Positions 12,472 to 23,700 of a stretch of DNA of 64,000 nt are shown here, in pieces. The position numbers were made by a program, and so were the translations under genes. Where the stretch lies: positions 186,001-250,000 of the forward strand of contig SAUG01000109.1 in the NCBI GenBank assembly GCA_011316305.1, in the 5' to 3' direction. The stretch's first letter is position 1, and each line of letters opens with the position of its first letter. This DNA comes from Rusavskia elegans. Its lineage: Eukaryota > Ascomycota > Lecanoromycetes > Teloschistales > Teloschistaceae. The notes beneath the pieces are model-generated. The model made no database searches. It was not told the DNA's origin and saw only the letters and a program-made list of their open reading frames with translations.

Positions 12472-15400
12472 TATAACGTCCTTGTATATTAGAGGACGTT
12501 ACGCTCGAGCCTAACTATAGCCGTAGACGTAGTCCGAGCTACTAAATAGTAAAGGAGTCCTAGTATAGATTATCGTAACTAATTCTATATAGCTATAGAG
12601 ATACGATTATAATATTATAAAACGTTTTTATTATAAAGTAATTAAAATAAAAATAATAGATACGTATTTAATAATTATATTAATAACTAATAAGAGAATC
12701 TATTTATAGAAATAATAAGTAAAATATATAGTAAAAATAGCTATAAAGGCCGATAGATAACTATCTATTAAAAGTTCTATTAGAAAGGATAGCTATAGCG
12801 GCTATACGTAGTTATAGATAATTAGATTCGTTTATCTAGTTAATTATTCTAGGGAACCTTTATAAAATTATAGATATAATATAGCCCCTTTTATATCGCT
12901 TTTTACCTAGTATAAAAACCGTATATAGAATATAAAAAAGGTTTTTTTTTTATTTTTCTTTTTTTCCTTTATTAATATCTTTATTATACGTTTTTAAAAA
13001 GGAAATTAACTAAATTTTTTTTATTATATCTAGTTAAAAGAAATTATAATATCTTTTTTTTTTTTTTATATATCTATAATTTTTTAAAAGAATATAAAGT
13101 CGAGGTTAGTAGTATTATTTATAATAAATATATTCAGATTTAGAAATTATATAATTTTCTAATATCTAATATTATATACATATTATTTTTTTTATTTTTT
13201 TTATTTTTACTAATTCCTATAGGAAAGCGTTTTAAAGATAAAAAGAATAAACTTTATTTTAATATTATAGGTATTTTTAATAAATATTCCGAAGCTCGCT
13301 ATTATCTTAAATTCTTTTTTAATTCCGAAAAGAAAATTTATAATAAGTATTTAGCCTAGAAGTCAGATTTCCGCCGATTCTTTAATAAATAAAAGTATTT
13401 TATTATTTATTATCGCGCTTTAGATACTATTTCGATCTAATAAATTTATTAATCCGGTTATATTTTATTTTTCTATTAATTTTATACTAGTTATATAAAA
13501 GATATTCGTTAAATTAATATCTAAATTTAATTCGGGTAATTTTAATTAAATTTTAAAAGATTTTAATTTCTTTTAATCTATAGAAAATATAGAATTCTAA
13601 AAAAAATCTAGTAAAAGATTCTTTTATTACTATTTTTATATATTTCGGATTATATATCTATATTATAAATTATTTCTAGTTTTTTTAATAGTTCTACTAA
13701 ATTTTATTTTTTAGTAATTATTTTATTCTATAATAATTAAAACGGATACTAATCGAATTTTTTATTTTTAAATTAAATACTAAATACTAGATCCGGTATT
13801 TCTTTATTTTAATTTATTTAATTTAGTTTATAGTATTCGATTTTATCTATAGCTTTAATTATATTCTAGTATATATTTCTAATATAGTTTATTTAAAGCT
13901 ACTAAATTATTTTTTTATTTTTATTATATTTTTTAGTAAATTATTAAAGGAAATAATAGTATTTTTTCTAAATCTTTATTTTCTAAATTTTTCTATTTTT
14001 TTTAAATTTTTCGTTTAAATCTTTAATTTCTTTATAATTTATTATTAAAATAATATCTATTTTTTTATATAAAAGATTTTTATAGGCTAGAAGATATATT
14101 ATTTATAGTTCTATTTTTTTACTAATAATATTTTTTTCTATTAATCTTTTTAATATCGATTTTTTCTATTTATTTTCTAAAATAATATAATTTCTTTAAC
14201 TTTCGATTATAATAAAGTTTAATATTCTAATTAATCTATATTTTATTTTAATTTTAATATCGAGAATTCTATTATTATTTATTTTTTTTCTATAGAATTA
14301 TCTTTTAATTTTATTATAGTGTTACGTCCGCGACTCCACAGAGGTTCCATGGAGGAATTGGTTAAATAAGCGAGCCTAATTATCTATAGCCGCCTATAGC
14401 CGATATAGCCGCCCTTCCGGATAGAACTTTTAGTAGGCGGCTATTTATTAGCCTTTATAGCTATTTTTACTATATATATCGCTCGTTACCCCTATAGATA
14501 GTTTCTCTCGTTAGTCGTTAATATAATTATTAAATACGTCTCTACTATTTTCTTCTTAATTACCTCGTAATAAAGATACCTCGTAATATTATAATCGTAT
14601 CTCTATAGCTATATAGAATTAATTATAATAACCTATACTAGGACTTCTTTACTATATAGTAGTTCGGACTATATCTATAGCTATAGCTAGGCTCGAGTAT
14701 AACGCCTTCTAATATATAGGAATATTATATTTTAACGATTTATTATATTAGTCTCGTTATCCCGACCTATAGATCGAAGCGATACTATTAAAGTAGTAAT
14801 ACTAAATATCTATAAAGAAGATAAAGGATCTTTAAAGCTATAGATTATTTAAATAAATATCTACTTCGTATTATATATAAACTAGTTTCCGAATAAAGTA
14901 GTTAAAGTTCTATTTATAATATTATATTTAGAAAAGGCTACTTTTAATTAGGTATAGCCTTATATAAAAGATTATCTCGATAACCTAAAAGGATAAAAAG
15001 AAGATAAAATATTATAGATCTTCTATACCTTCGGTAATTTTATTATAGCTATAAAAGAAGCCTTCGGAAATAATAATAAAAATAGAGTAATAGGAAGGAA
15101 ACTAATAGTTCTAAAATAATAGAAGTTAATAGCTATCTATGCTGCTTAGTTTAGAATATTAGCTTATAAAATAGATTAGGAAGATTTAGCTCTAAAACCC
15201 TATTTCTATAAAGGATTCTAAATAAAAGTTAAGAAAGCTATAATAGCGATTAAAGAACTAGATTTATTAATAGATTTTATTAAGTTTATAATAAAAATTA
15301 ATACTAGGTAGTATTAAATATATTTAGATAAATAGGCGTTTAGTAAGATAGAACCTACTAAAAAAAACCTAGAGGAAACCCGATAGAACTCGATACTACT

Positions 15401-18400
15401 AAAACTAAAGGATCGAAAATTAAAGCTTATTACTTATATAGAAAAATAGGATATTTTAAAAAAAATTACCTAACTAAAAAGATAACTAAAATAATTAAAA
15501 ACTTTTTTAAAATAATAGAAATATTATTCTATAAATATATAGTAAGAAGCTAGTTAGCCTACTATAATAATACTTACCCTATCTATCTATTAAATAAGGT
15601 AGGGATAGAATATTACTCTAAAGAACTAAGAAAAGTATAGGAAATAAAACTAATAATCGAATTTAAACTATATAAAACCGAAAACCCCTTTATAGTAGCG
15701 CTTAAAATCGAAATCGGAGGTAAACTAATAATAGCTTTTATAAATAGAGAGGAAGATAATAAAGTTATAAAAGGATTCTATAATAAAATTAAAAGATATC
15801 TCTATAGATAAATAATAAAAAATAATAGAATCCTCGATATCGAAGTTAAAATAAAAAATAGATTAATCGGAATAATAAGTTTTACTATTATTAAAAGTTA
15901 AAGGAGTTATATTATCTTAGAAAACGAGTAGAAAATATCGATTTTAGAAAAACTAATAGAAAAAAGTACTATAGATAAAAAAATAGAACTATAAATAATT
16001 TATTTACTAGCCTATAAAAACCTTTTATATAAAGAAATAGACGCCGTCTTAGTAATAAATTACGATAATATTATAGAATTAGATAAAAGCTTTAAAAAAG
16101 GCGGAGAAGTCTAGAATATAAAGATTTAGAAAAAGTATTACTATCTTCTTTAATAATTTACTAAAAAATATAATAAAAGTAGAAAAATAATTTAATAGCT
16201 TTAGATAAACTATATTAGAAAAATATACTAGAATATAGTTAAAGCTATAGATAAAATCGAATACTATAAACTAAACTAAATAGACTAGGATAAAAAAATA
16301 CCGGACCCGGTATTTAATATATAATCTAGAAATAAAGAGTTCGATTAATATCCGTCCTTATTATTATAGGACGAGATAGTTACTAAAAAATAAAATTTAG
16401 TAGAGCTATTAAAAGAACCGGAAATAACTTATAATATAGATATATAAACTATTATAAAAAGTAAAAGTAAAGGAGCTTTTAACTAGACCTTCTTTAGATA
16501 CCTACGCTTTCTACGGGTTAAAAAAAGTTAAAATCTTTTAAAAATTAATCTAGATTATCCGAACTAAAACTAGGTATTAATTTAATAGAAGCCTTTTACG
16601 CGGCTAGTATAAAACTAATAGAAAAATAAAATATAACCGGATTATTAAACTCGTTAAACCGAAATAATATATATTACTTCTAAATAATAAAATTACTTTT
16701 ATATTTATCTAAAGCGTAATAATAGATAATAAAATATTCTTTTTTACTAAAGAGTCAGCGGAGATCTAACTTCTAAACTAAACGCTTATTACGAATTTCT
16801 TTTTCGGAATTAAAGAAGGACTCGATATAATAATAAGCCTTAGAATATTTATTAAAAATACCAGCGATATTAGAATAGAATTTATTCTTTTTATCTTTAA
16901 GACGCTTTCCTAAAAAGGTTAGTAAAATAAAAAAAATAAAAAATTAATATATAGATAGTATTAGATATTAGAAGATTATATAATTTCTAAACCCGAGTAT
17001 ATTTACTATAAATATTACTACTAACCTTAATTTTATATTCTTTTAAAAGATTATAGATATATAGAGAATAAGAAAAAGATATTATAATTCCTTTAAACTA
17101 AATATAATAAAAGGACTTTAACCGGTTTCCTCGCCGAGAATATATAGTAAAGATATCGAAAGATAGAATAGAAAAAGAATAAAAAAGAAGGAAAATACTC
17201 TTTTTATACTCTATAGAGAGATTATACGCTAGGTAAAAAGTAATATAGGGAGGGCCGTATTACGTCCGCGACTCTATAGAGGTTCTATAGAAGGATTAAT
17301 TAAATAAACGAGCCTAATTATCTATAGCCGCCTATAGCCGATATAGCCGTCCTTCCGGATAGGACTTTTAGTAGGCGGCTACCCGTCGGCCTTTACGGCT
17401 ATTTTTACTATATATATCGCTCGTTATTTCTATAGATAGTTTCTTTTATTAGTTATTAATATAATTATTAAATATATCTCTACTATTTTCTTCTTAATTA
17501 CCTTATAATAAAGATACCTCGTAATATCGTAACCGTACCTCTACGGCTATATAGGATTAGTTACGATAATCTATACTAGGACTCCTTTACTATTTAGTAG
17601 CTCGGACTACGTCTACGGCTATAGCTAGGCTCGAACGTAACGCCTTTTAATATACAGGGACGTTATATATAGAATCCCTTTATAATTTTATTATCTTTCT
17701 TTCTATTTACGAAAGCTATTATTTATTAACTTTCGTTTTTAATTTTAAGCGTTATTATAAAGGGTTTTTTAGTTTTATATAGTTTAAAATCGATTATTAA
17801 CTTTATTTTCTCTATTTTTCTAGATTTTTTAGAATAATATCCTATTTTCTTTTTATCCGATTAATAGATAGAGTAAATATTATTATAATAGGCTAACTAG
17901 CTTTTCGCTATATATTTATTAGATAATTCTTCTATTATTTTAAAAAAATATTCGGTTATTTTAGTTATTTTTTTAATTAAATAATTTTTTTTAAAGTATC
18001 CTATTTTTTTATATAAATAATAAACTTTAGTTTTTAATTCTTTAATTTTAGTAGTATTAAATTCTATCGGATTTCTTCTAGGCTTTCTTTTAATAGGTTC
18101 TATTTTACTAAATACCTATTTATCTAAATATATTTTATATTATCTAGTATCGATTTTTATTATAAATTTAATAAAATCTACTAGTAAATCCGGTTCTTTA
18201 ATTACTGCTATAGCTTCTTTAATATTTATCTAAAATCTTTTATAAAAGTAGATTTTTAAAACTAAATCTTCCTAGTCTATTTTTTAAACTAATATTCTAA
18301 ACTAAATAGTATAGATAACTATTAACTTTAACTATTTTAGAACTATTAGTCTCCTATCTATTATTCTATCTTTATTATTATTTCCGAAAGCTTCTTTTAT

Positions 18401-19130
18401 AGCTATAATAAGACTACTAAAAGTATAGAAGATCTATAATATTTTATTTTTTTCTATTTTTTTAGATTATCGAGGTAATCTTTTATTCGAGGCTATATCT
18501 AATTAAAAGCAGCCTTTTCTAGGTATAATATTATAAATAGAACCTTAACTATTTTATTTAAAAACTAGTTTATATATAATATAAAATAGATATTTATCTA
18601 AATAATTTATAGTTTTAAAAATTCTTTATTTTCTTTTTAGATATTTAGTATTACTATTTTAATAGTATCGCTTCGATCTATAGGTCGGGATAATAAAATT
18701 AATATAGTAAATTATTAAAATATAATATTCCTATATATTAGAAGGTATTATATTCGAGTCTAGCTATAGCTATAGATATAATCCGAACTATTAAATAGTA
18801 AAGAAATTCTAATATAAATTATTATAACTAATTCTATATAGCTATAGAAGTATAGTTATAATATTATAAGGCGTTTTTATTATAAAGTAATTAAAAAGAA
18901 AATAGTAGATACGTATTTAATAATTATATTAATAACTAATTAGCGAATCTATTTATAGAAATAATAAGCGATATATATAGTAAAAATAGCTATAAAAGCC
19001 GATAGATAGCTATCTACTAAAAGTCCTATTAGGAAAGGCGGCTATAGCGGCTATATACGGCTATAGATAATTAGGTTCGTTTATCTAGCTAATCCTTCTA
19101 GGAAATCTCTATAGAGTCGTGGATATAATA
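12472..19130 (-). mobile_element. LTR retroelement copy A, gag-only family, interrupted by copy B
   Basis: The element lies on the minus strand. Its LTRs are 18721-19130 (5') and 12472-12881 (3'), each 410 bp, and its 5-bp duplication is GTTAA (12467-12471 and 19131-19135). A purine-rich tract ending AAAAGGGGCTA precedes the 3' LTR. Internal sequence continues from 18720 down to 17673 and resumes at 14314 down to 12882; between them sits copy B with its own duplication. Without B the element is about 3.3 kb, like copies B and C. All frames are broken by RIP. Confidence 0.85.
14320..17667 (+). mobile_element. LTR retroelement copy B, gag-only family, nested inside copy A
   Basis: LTRs are 14320-14729 and 17258-17667, both 410 bp, beginning TGTTACGTCC or its RIP form and ending in GACGTTATA or its RIP form. 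The 5-bp duplication TATAG lies at 14315-14319 and 17668-17672. The 2.5-kb interior reads as a gag relic: a zinc-knuckle C-x2-C-x4-H-x4-C is visible at 15428-15469 with every Cys and His codon converted to Tyr (TGT/TGC to TAT/TAC, CAT to TAT). I see no reverse transcriptase, integrase or RNase H signature, and the interior is too short for them. The first 40 bp of the left LTR keep several CpA and TpG sites and escaped RIP. Confidence 0.88.
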
Positions 19131-19320
19131 GTTAATTAATAAAAATATTTTTAGTAAATTCGTATAAAAATTATATTAGAACTATATTTTTCTACTAGAA
19201 TTTAGCGTTTTAACAGGTCCGAATCGAATCGAACCGTAGAATTTTCTAATCCGATTCGAATCGGATCGAATTAGCTAAACCGGATTAGAAATCCGATTCG
19301 ACGGCCAGTCTACGTATCGG

Positions 19321-19656
19321 TTAAACCGATTCGCTAAACGGTTCGGATCGGTTCGAATCCGAAAATCCGATTCGCGAAATCTATTAAATAATTTAGATAA
19401 ATTATATATTTAATTTTATTAAAAAAATCGTAGATAAAAGTAATATATTCTAAAAGTTTAAAAAGTTAATATCTAGCCTGGATAATTAATTATAAATTTT
19501 TTTTATTATTTATATAATTTTTACATTCGAGTTATACGAGTTATATAGATTTAATAACTTTTTTAAATCGAGTTAGATTAAAAAATCTAATCCGAAAACC
19601 CGTCGGTTCGGTTTCTAAATAAGTCGGATCCGATTCGGGTCGGGTCGGTTCCGCTA
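19321..19656. repeat. Left interior of outer hAT-like element X3
   Basis: AT-rich, RIP-changed sequence with repeated GGTTCGGATCGG and GTCGGGTCGG motifs, continuing X3 to the right of X2. No gene is present. Confidence 0.5.
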
Positions 19657-20132
19657 TCCCAGATTAAATAAACCTGGTTAGTAGAAAAAGGCCCAAGCTC
19701 CAACGAATATCAACTACGAGATTTTTTAGTTTTTTTGATTTCTTGAATAATTCTATAACTACAAGCCAGTATTTATTTAGATTCGAAGTAAAAGTTTAGA
19801 TATATACTCTCTAGCTATAAAGGAAGTTTTATAATAAAAATACTATTTTACGTCGTTCTATAAAGAAAATCCTCTTAAGCCTACTAAAATACCTGGATCC
19901 TTTTTACGACCGACTAGATTATCTATTTTAAAGCTATTAACAGAGTTATAGCTATAGAGAAAAAGGTTTATTATTAGCTAGATATCTTCCTACAGATAAC
20001 CTAACGTTTTTAAATAATTCTGGCTTGTAGTTGTAGAGTTATTCAAGAAATTAAAAAAACTAAAAAATCTCGTGGTTGATGTTCGTTGGAGCTTGGGCCT
20101 TTTTCTACTGACCAGGTTTATTTAGTCTGGGG
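19657..20132. mobile_element. 476-bp MITE with about 115-bp terminal inverted repeats
   Basis: The arms 19657-19772 and 20017-20132 are inverted copies over about 115 bp and are flanked by TA (19655-19656 and 20133-20134), as for Tc1/mariner elements. The outermost bases read (C/T)CCCAGATTAAATAAACCTG, identical in about 26 bp to the ends of the 3.8-kb element at 52398-56202, so that element or a relative is the likely transposase source. The right arm keeps more C residues than the left, showing uneven RIP. The centre has no coding capacity. Confidence 0.8.
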
Positions 20133-20177
20133 TAACCCGGGTTCGAAACCCGACCTGACGGCCAGTCTATGCGTAAC

Positions 20178-21433
20178 TACTATAGCTCTCCCATATTATT
20201 GCAAGAGCTAAGGTGTTGCGTTCAGTTGTTGCGCCCCCGAGATACTCCGGTTTTGAGAGTCTGACAGGATGGGCCGCCATTGCATGCATGCGACGCTGAC
20301 ATGCATTGCACCTGTGTACCTTACTGCACGACTTGAAAGCTCGACCCGTATATGCAAGCCTCAAATTCAAATGGGGAGAACTGCGACCTACCATGCCATT
20401 TAATTGCCGGCAACGTGGGAGATACTCCGTCTATCTGAATCAACATCTCAAGTCGTATTCAACGCTTGCTCAGACGATAATACTGCCGACTCGATTGCAC
20501 AGGCGAGGTAACTATAATGCAAAGCGTAATCTTATTTGGTGTCCATTGTTCCTATTGTGCAAAGCACTTCTGCAGTGGGTTATCAGCAATGGCAATGGCA
20601 TACAGCGCAAGCTGTATAACGCGTGCCGGGCACCACTGCCGCTTCTTTCTTTCATGGCTTGGTTGCAGTCATGTATCTCAGCAGCGCACTGCTGTACTCA
20701 GACATGCTTGGTCCACGTACTGACGAAGCAGACAGCCGCAGACTCAAATCCCCAAAAGGCCTCAATGTAACCTGCAAGACCATTCATGTCGCTTCGAAGT
20801 CAGCGCCAAGACGGAGACATATACAGATCCGTCGGACGATATGCAGGCAAAACCTACGCGAATCTGCAGTGTCCACATCATGCCTATTATGAAAGCTGAT
20901 ATCATTCCGAACGGCACCAATGCTACCGGTTAGGACTTGAGTTGCTCCGTTGATGTACCCGAAATAAGGATCCGAACATCGAACAGTGTTTGACGTAACG
21001 GAGGCGTCAACTGGCTCAGTGCAGGTCGCACAGCGATATACTTCTAGGATCTACGGTGCGTTAATCGTCTTCATCGACGAATGATTGCATTGTGTTAGCG
21101 AGAAGGAGCGGAAAATCCCGGCATCGGTCTTGGAAGAAACCCGTTGTGGAAGCAAACGACCGTAGAGACGATCCCATACGTGGTTCCAGCGAGACAACCT
21201 CGTATCGGACCACGTCAACCCATAACAAGCGCAGAGCTAGAATGGTCTTCCTCGGTTGTGTGACCTTCTGATATTGGAAGGAGACGTCAAGGATCTTGAA
21301 ATAAACACATATATAGAGATCTCCAACGCTCCCTTTGCCAATACTTCGGAAAACATCGCACATACTTGTTTGCGCACAAAGAATCTTGAAGCATATCGTC
21401 CGGAATCAGAAACTACTATCCCCATCCGTCACA
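20178..21433. other. Intergenic region upstream of the lectin gene
   Basis: Composition returns to normal at about 20170. Overlapping short frames on the plus strand (20306-20892) and minus strand (21363-21061) lack signal peptides, domains and splice continuity, so I do not call them genes. The last part is the probable promoter of the lectin gene. Confidence 0.4.
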
Positions 21434-22246
21434 ATGCGCGCCACTACGCTTCTCGGCTTGTCGTTCCTCCAGTCTCCGTGGCTCACTTTGTCTCAATCTA
21501 CTCCACAGTATGGCTACAACGGCCCTGGTGTCTATCGCATTGTCAGCCTATCTTCGTCATTGCCAATCGGATACAACACCAGCACCGATACTAAAGTCAA
21601 ACCTATCATCTCCGTGTAAATCAATGCTCTTCGCAATTATTCAGCTAAGGATCCATTCCCCTGACTGTTTACGCAGGGCCAAAAACGACAAAGATACTAG
21701 TCAGCGCTGGCTGATTGCTGAAGTCACGAAGACCAATGGTGCCCCTACAGTGGTAATCATTAACGACAGTACAGGTGACATCATGTCGTCAAGCCCATGT
21801 AAATTGCACCTCTGCTAATAGATTCTGGGTTTGAGCATTGAGTATTCAGGACTCAATTCGCTAACACCAAACGTCTGTAGATGATAACTATTTCTTGGCA
21901 GCCGCTGAACCAGCTTTGTTGTCCCGCCCCGAAGGACGATGGGTGATTGACACCAACAATCCGTTCTACCCAGGCCCAGCATCAGGGAAACCGATCAGGT
22001 ATGATATTCCCCTTTATAAAGCGCCTCTGCGGTTTGAGACCTCTTCAGCAGCCCTTTTGAGCCGAGCGTACCCTAATTATTGATCCCAGATTCAACAATG
22101 TCGGTAACGCTGGCAGTTGTCTTGATCTCGAGATGGGCTGGGGTTACCTCGGAACCCGAATCCTAACCTATCCTTACAACAATCCGATCTCGACCAATCA
22201 AGTATGGCTGCTTGAATGCTTGGAAGACGGGTGTCGGAGCCCTTAG
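21434..22246 (+). CDS. Small secreted ricin-B-like (beta-trefoil) lectin
   Basis: Splice model 21434-21615, 21677-21798, 21881-21998 and 22090-22246, 192 residues with all phases consistent. The first 20 or so residues (MRATTLLGLSFL onward) look like a secretion signal. Two beta-trefoil hallmarks are present: GPGVYRIVSL at the start with QRW at residues 70-72, and CLDLEMGWGYLGTRI followed by YPYNN and NQVW near residues 168-180. The QxW/NQxW motif is the hydrophobic core of ricin-B-type carbohydrate-binding repeats. Only the sugar-binding fold is present; there is no catalytic toxin chain. Function is probably binding of glycans outside the cell. All three introns have GTAAAT or GTATGA donors and sizes of 61-91 bp. 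Confidence 0.8.
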
Positions 22247-22553
22247 TTCGACTTAGTCCCATGCAAGGTGATGCTTGAAAGCATGTTATTTCGCACACCA
22301 GATTTCCCCTTGCGACAGAGAGACTGTTATTTTCGGAAGCGTGATGTTGATTGCTAGATTTCATCATGATTTCTTTCACTTAGGTTATTTACGGTGTGGT
22401 GTCTTTGTTTGCTTCTGGGTCTACTGCCTTTTCGGTGGTATATATCACGACACTCTTTATGCTTTGGGGTCTACGATTTGGTTCATAGAATTAAAAGTGC
22501 ACTACAATCCTTAGTTGCATAGTCTTGTTACTCTGTGCCCAACGTTCACAGTC
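22247..22553. other. Intergenic space between convergent genes
   Basis: About 300 bp between the 3' ends of the lectin and the next secreted gene. I see no gene or repeat in it. Confidence 0.5.
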
Positions 22554-23700
22554 TCAACCAGTCTCTGCAACTTGATCCAGGTTCTCCGGAATCGCAGAGT
22601 CTTCTCGTGCATGTAGCCCATGACACCACTGTCTCGTCGATACCGCCTTACTGACACATCCAATAGCCAGTAGCTGCCCGTCCGCACGAAGCGCAAACGT
22701 CATCTCTCGGTATTGTTCATGAAGCTGGTAATACCTAGCAATGGCTTCCACTACCGCGACAGCCTGGTACTGCTGGAAATGACGCGTCGCAGCTAAATAG
22801 CTAACGTCCTCCATGAACACCCATGCTTGGAGATGCCGTTGAGTCGTGGCAATTCGTCGTTGAGTACTTGCGGCATTGGCTTTTGCTAATTGTAGTAGGA
22901 CTGCTATCAACGCTCGGAGTATGTAGTAGTCTTGGAGCAGAGACCCTTGTTGATAGATGAAAGTGAAAGAGAGATCGAACCGTGGCTGGTCTTTGAGACG
23001 GGAAATGTTCCTTAGAAGGAAGTTGTTGGTAGAATTGATGGGTACACCGGCTAGGGATAAAGGTATTGAGAGTGCTCTGGGAGCCAATAGGCTATTATTT
23101 TCAGAAAAATTTGCTGGTGCTCCATTGTTATTTTCCACCGTCACAGAACCACTGTAGATGTGCTCCGCATGATGGAAAACTTGGAAAGAGAGCGGGTACA
23201 GATGTAGGTTCCGCATCATGTCGACCGCGATTGCGCCGATAGCCCACATGACGGTGCTTCGTCTTACCTTCGAATGAAGGATGTAAGGCGTTTCGGCCTG
23301 TATCACTATTCGAAGGGGCGGCCCAGGATGATTGCGGTCCATGAAATCGAAGTCGGTCAAGGGGTCATTATACTCGAGTAGGGCCTCTCCTTTAAGCGCA
23401 GCGATGGCGAAAATACCTATATGTTCGGTGGTGAATTGGATGCGCCTGAACACGCCGTCAGTGCGTAGAGTTAGGCCTGTGAACTCGTCGCCTATCGTCA
23501 TGGCCGAGATATTGGCACTGCTGACGAAGTCGTCGAATTAGCATCGTCAGGAGCATTACGGGTTCGAGAGTCGGAACGGAAAAGGGTTCATACACAGGAG
23601 TTGGCATGAGCTCCAGTGGAGCTCCAGGATTTTGACTTGCTGGCAAACATTGTATACAGTGGCCGAAAATGGAGATCAGCATCCAGAGTATCATCGCCAT
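22554..23700 (-). CDS. Secreted protein of unknown function, possible paralogue of the 9503-10776 gene
   Basis: Splice model 23700-23594 and 23520-22554, 357 residues. The ATG at 23700 gives a signal peptide (MAMILWMLISIFGHCIQCLPA). The 73-bp intron uses GTATGA and CGTCAG with a GCTAAT branch site and joins PTPV to SANISAMTIGDEF in frame. There is no enzyme motif. The middle part (FDLSFTFIYQQGSLLQDYYI then an alanine/leucine-rich helix) can be laid against the equivalent part of the secreted protein at 10776-9503, suggesting the same fold, but identity is low. It lies tail to tail with the lectin gene. The final 35 residues are less convincing and could hide another intron. Confidence 0.7.

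Larger units (their letters stand above)
12311..19312. mobile_element. Second hAT-like element (X2), split by LTR element A
   Basis: Ends TAGACTGGCC at 12311 and GGCCAGTCTA at 19312 are perfect inverted repeats and are flanked by CGTATCGA (12303-12310) and CGTATCGG (19313-19320). Removing the insertion between 12472 and 19135 leaves about 338 bp whose middle matches X1 across the junction (AGCGTAGTTAA joined to TTAATTAAT). This shows directly that LTR element A jumped into X2. Confidence 0.75.
12242..20169. mobile_element. Outer hAT-like element (X3), interrupted by several younger insertions
   Basis: The left end TAGATTGACT at 12242 and the right end GGCCAGTCTA at 20169 are flanked by TGCGTAAT (12234-12241) and TGCGTAAC (20170-20177), an 8-bp duplication with one difference. 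The element itself is only about 440 bp once the insertions are removed: X2 at 12311-19312, which carries the two LTR elements, and the MITE at 19657-20132. The left terminal repeat is weaker than in X1 and X2, so the duplication is the main support. Confidence 0.6.

Noticed and set aside
20141..20170. GGTTCGAAACCC resembling a tRNA T-loop
   Set aside because: It is a subterminal motif of the hAT-like elements; no cloverleaf can be formed around it.
20306..20892. Overlapping plus-strand frames of 154, 89 and 68 codons
   Set aside because: Three phases overlap, none has a signal peptide, domain or splice continuation, and sequence character is not coding-like.
21061..21363. 100-codon minus-strand frame ending MQSFVDEDD
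   Set aside because: No recognisable motif, and a second minus-strand frame overlaps it; likely chance.
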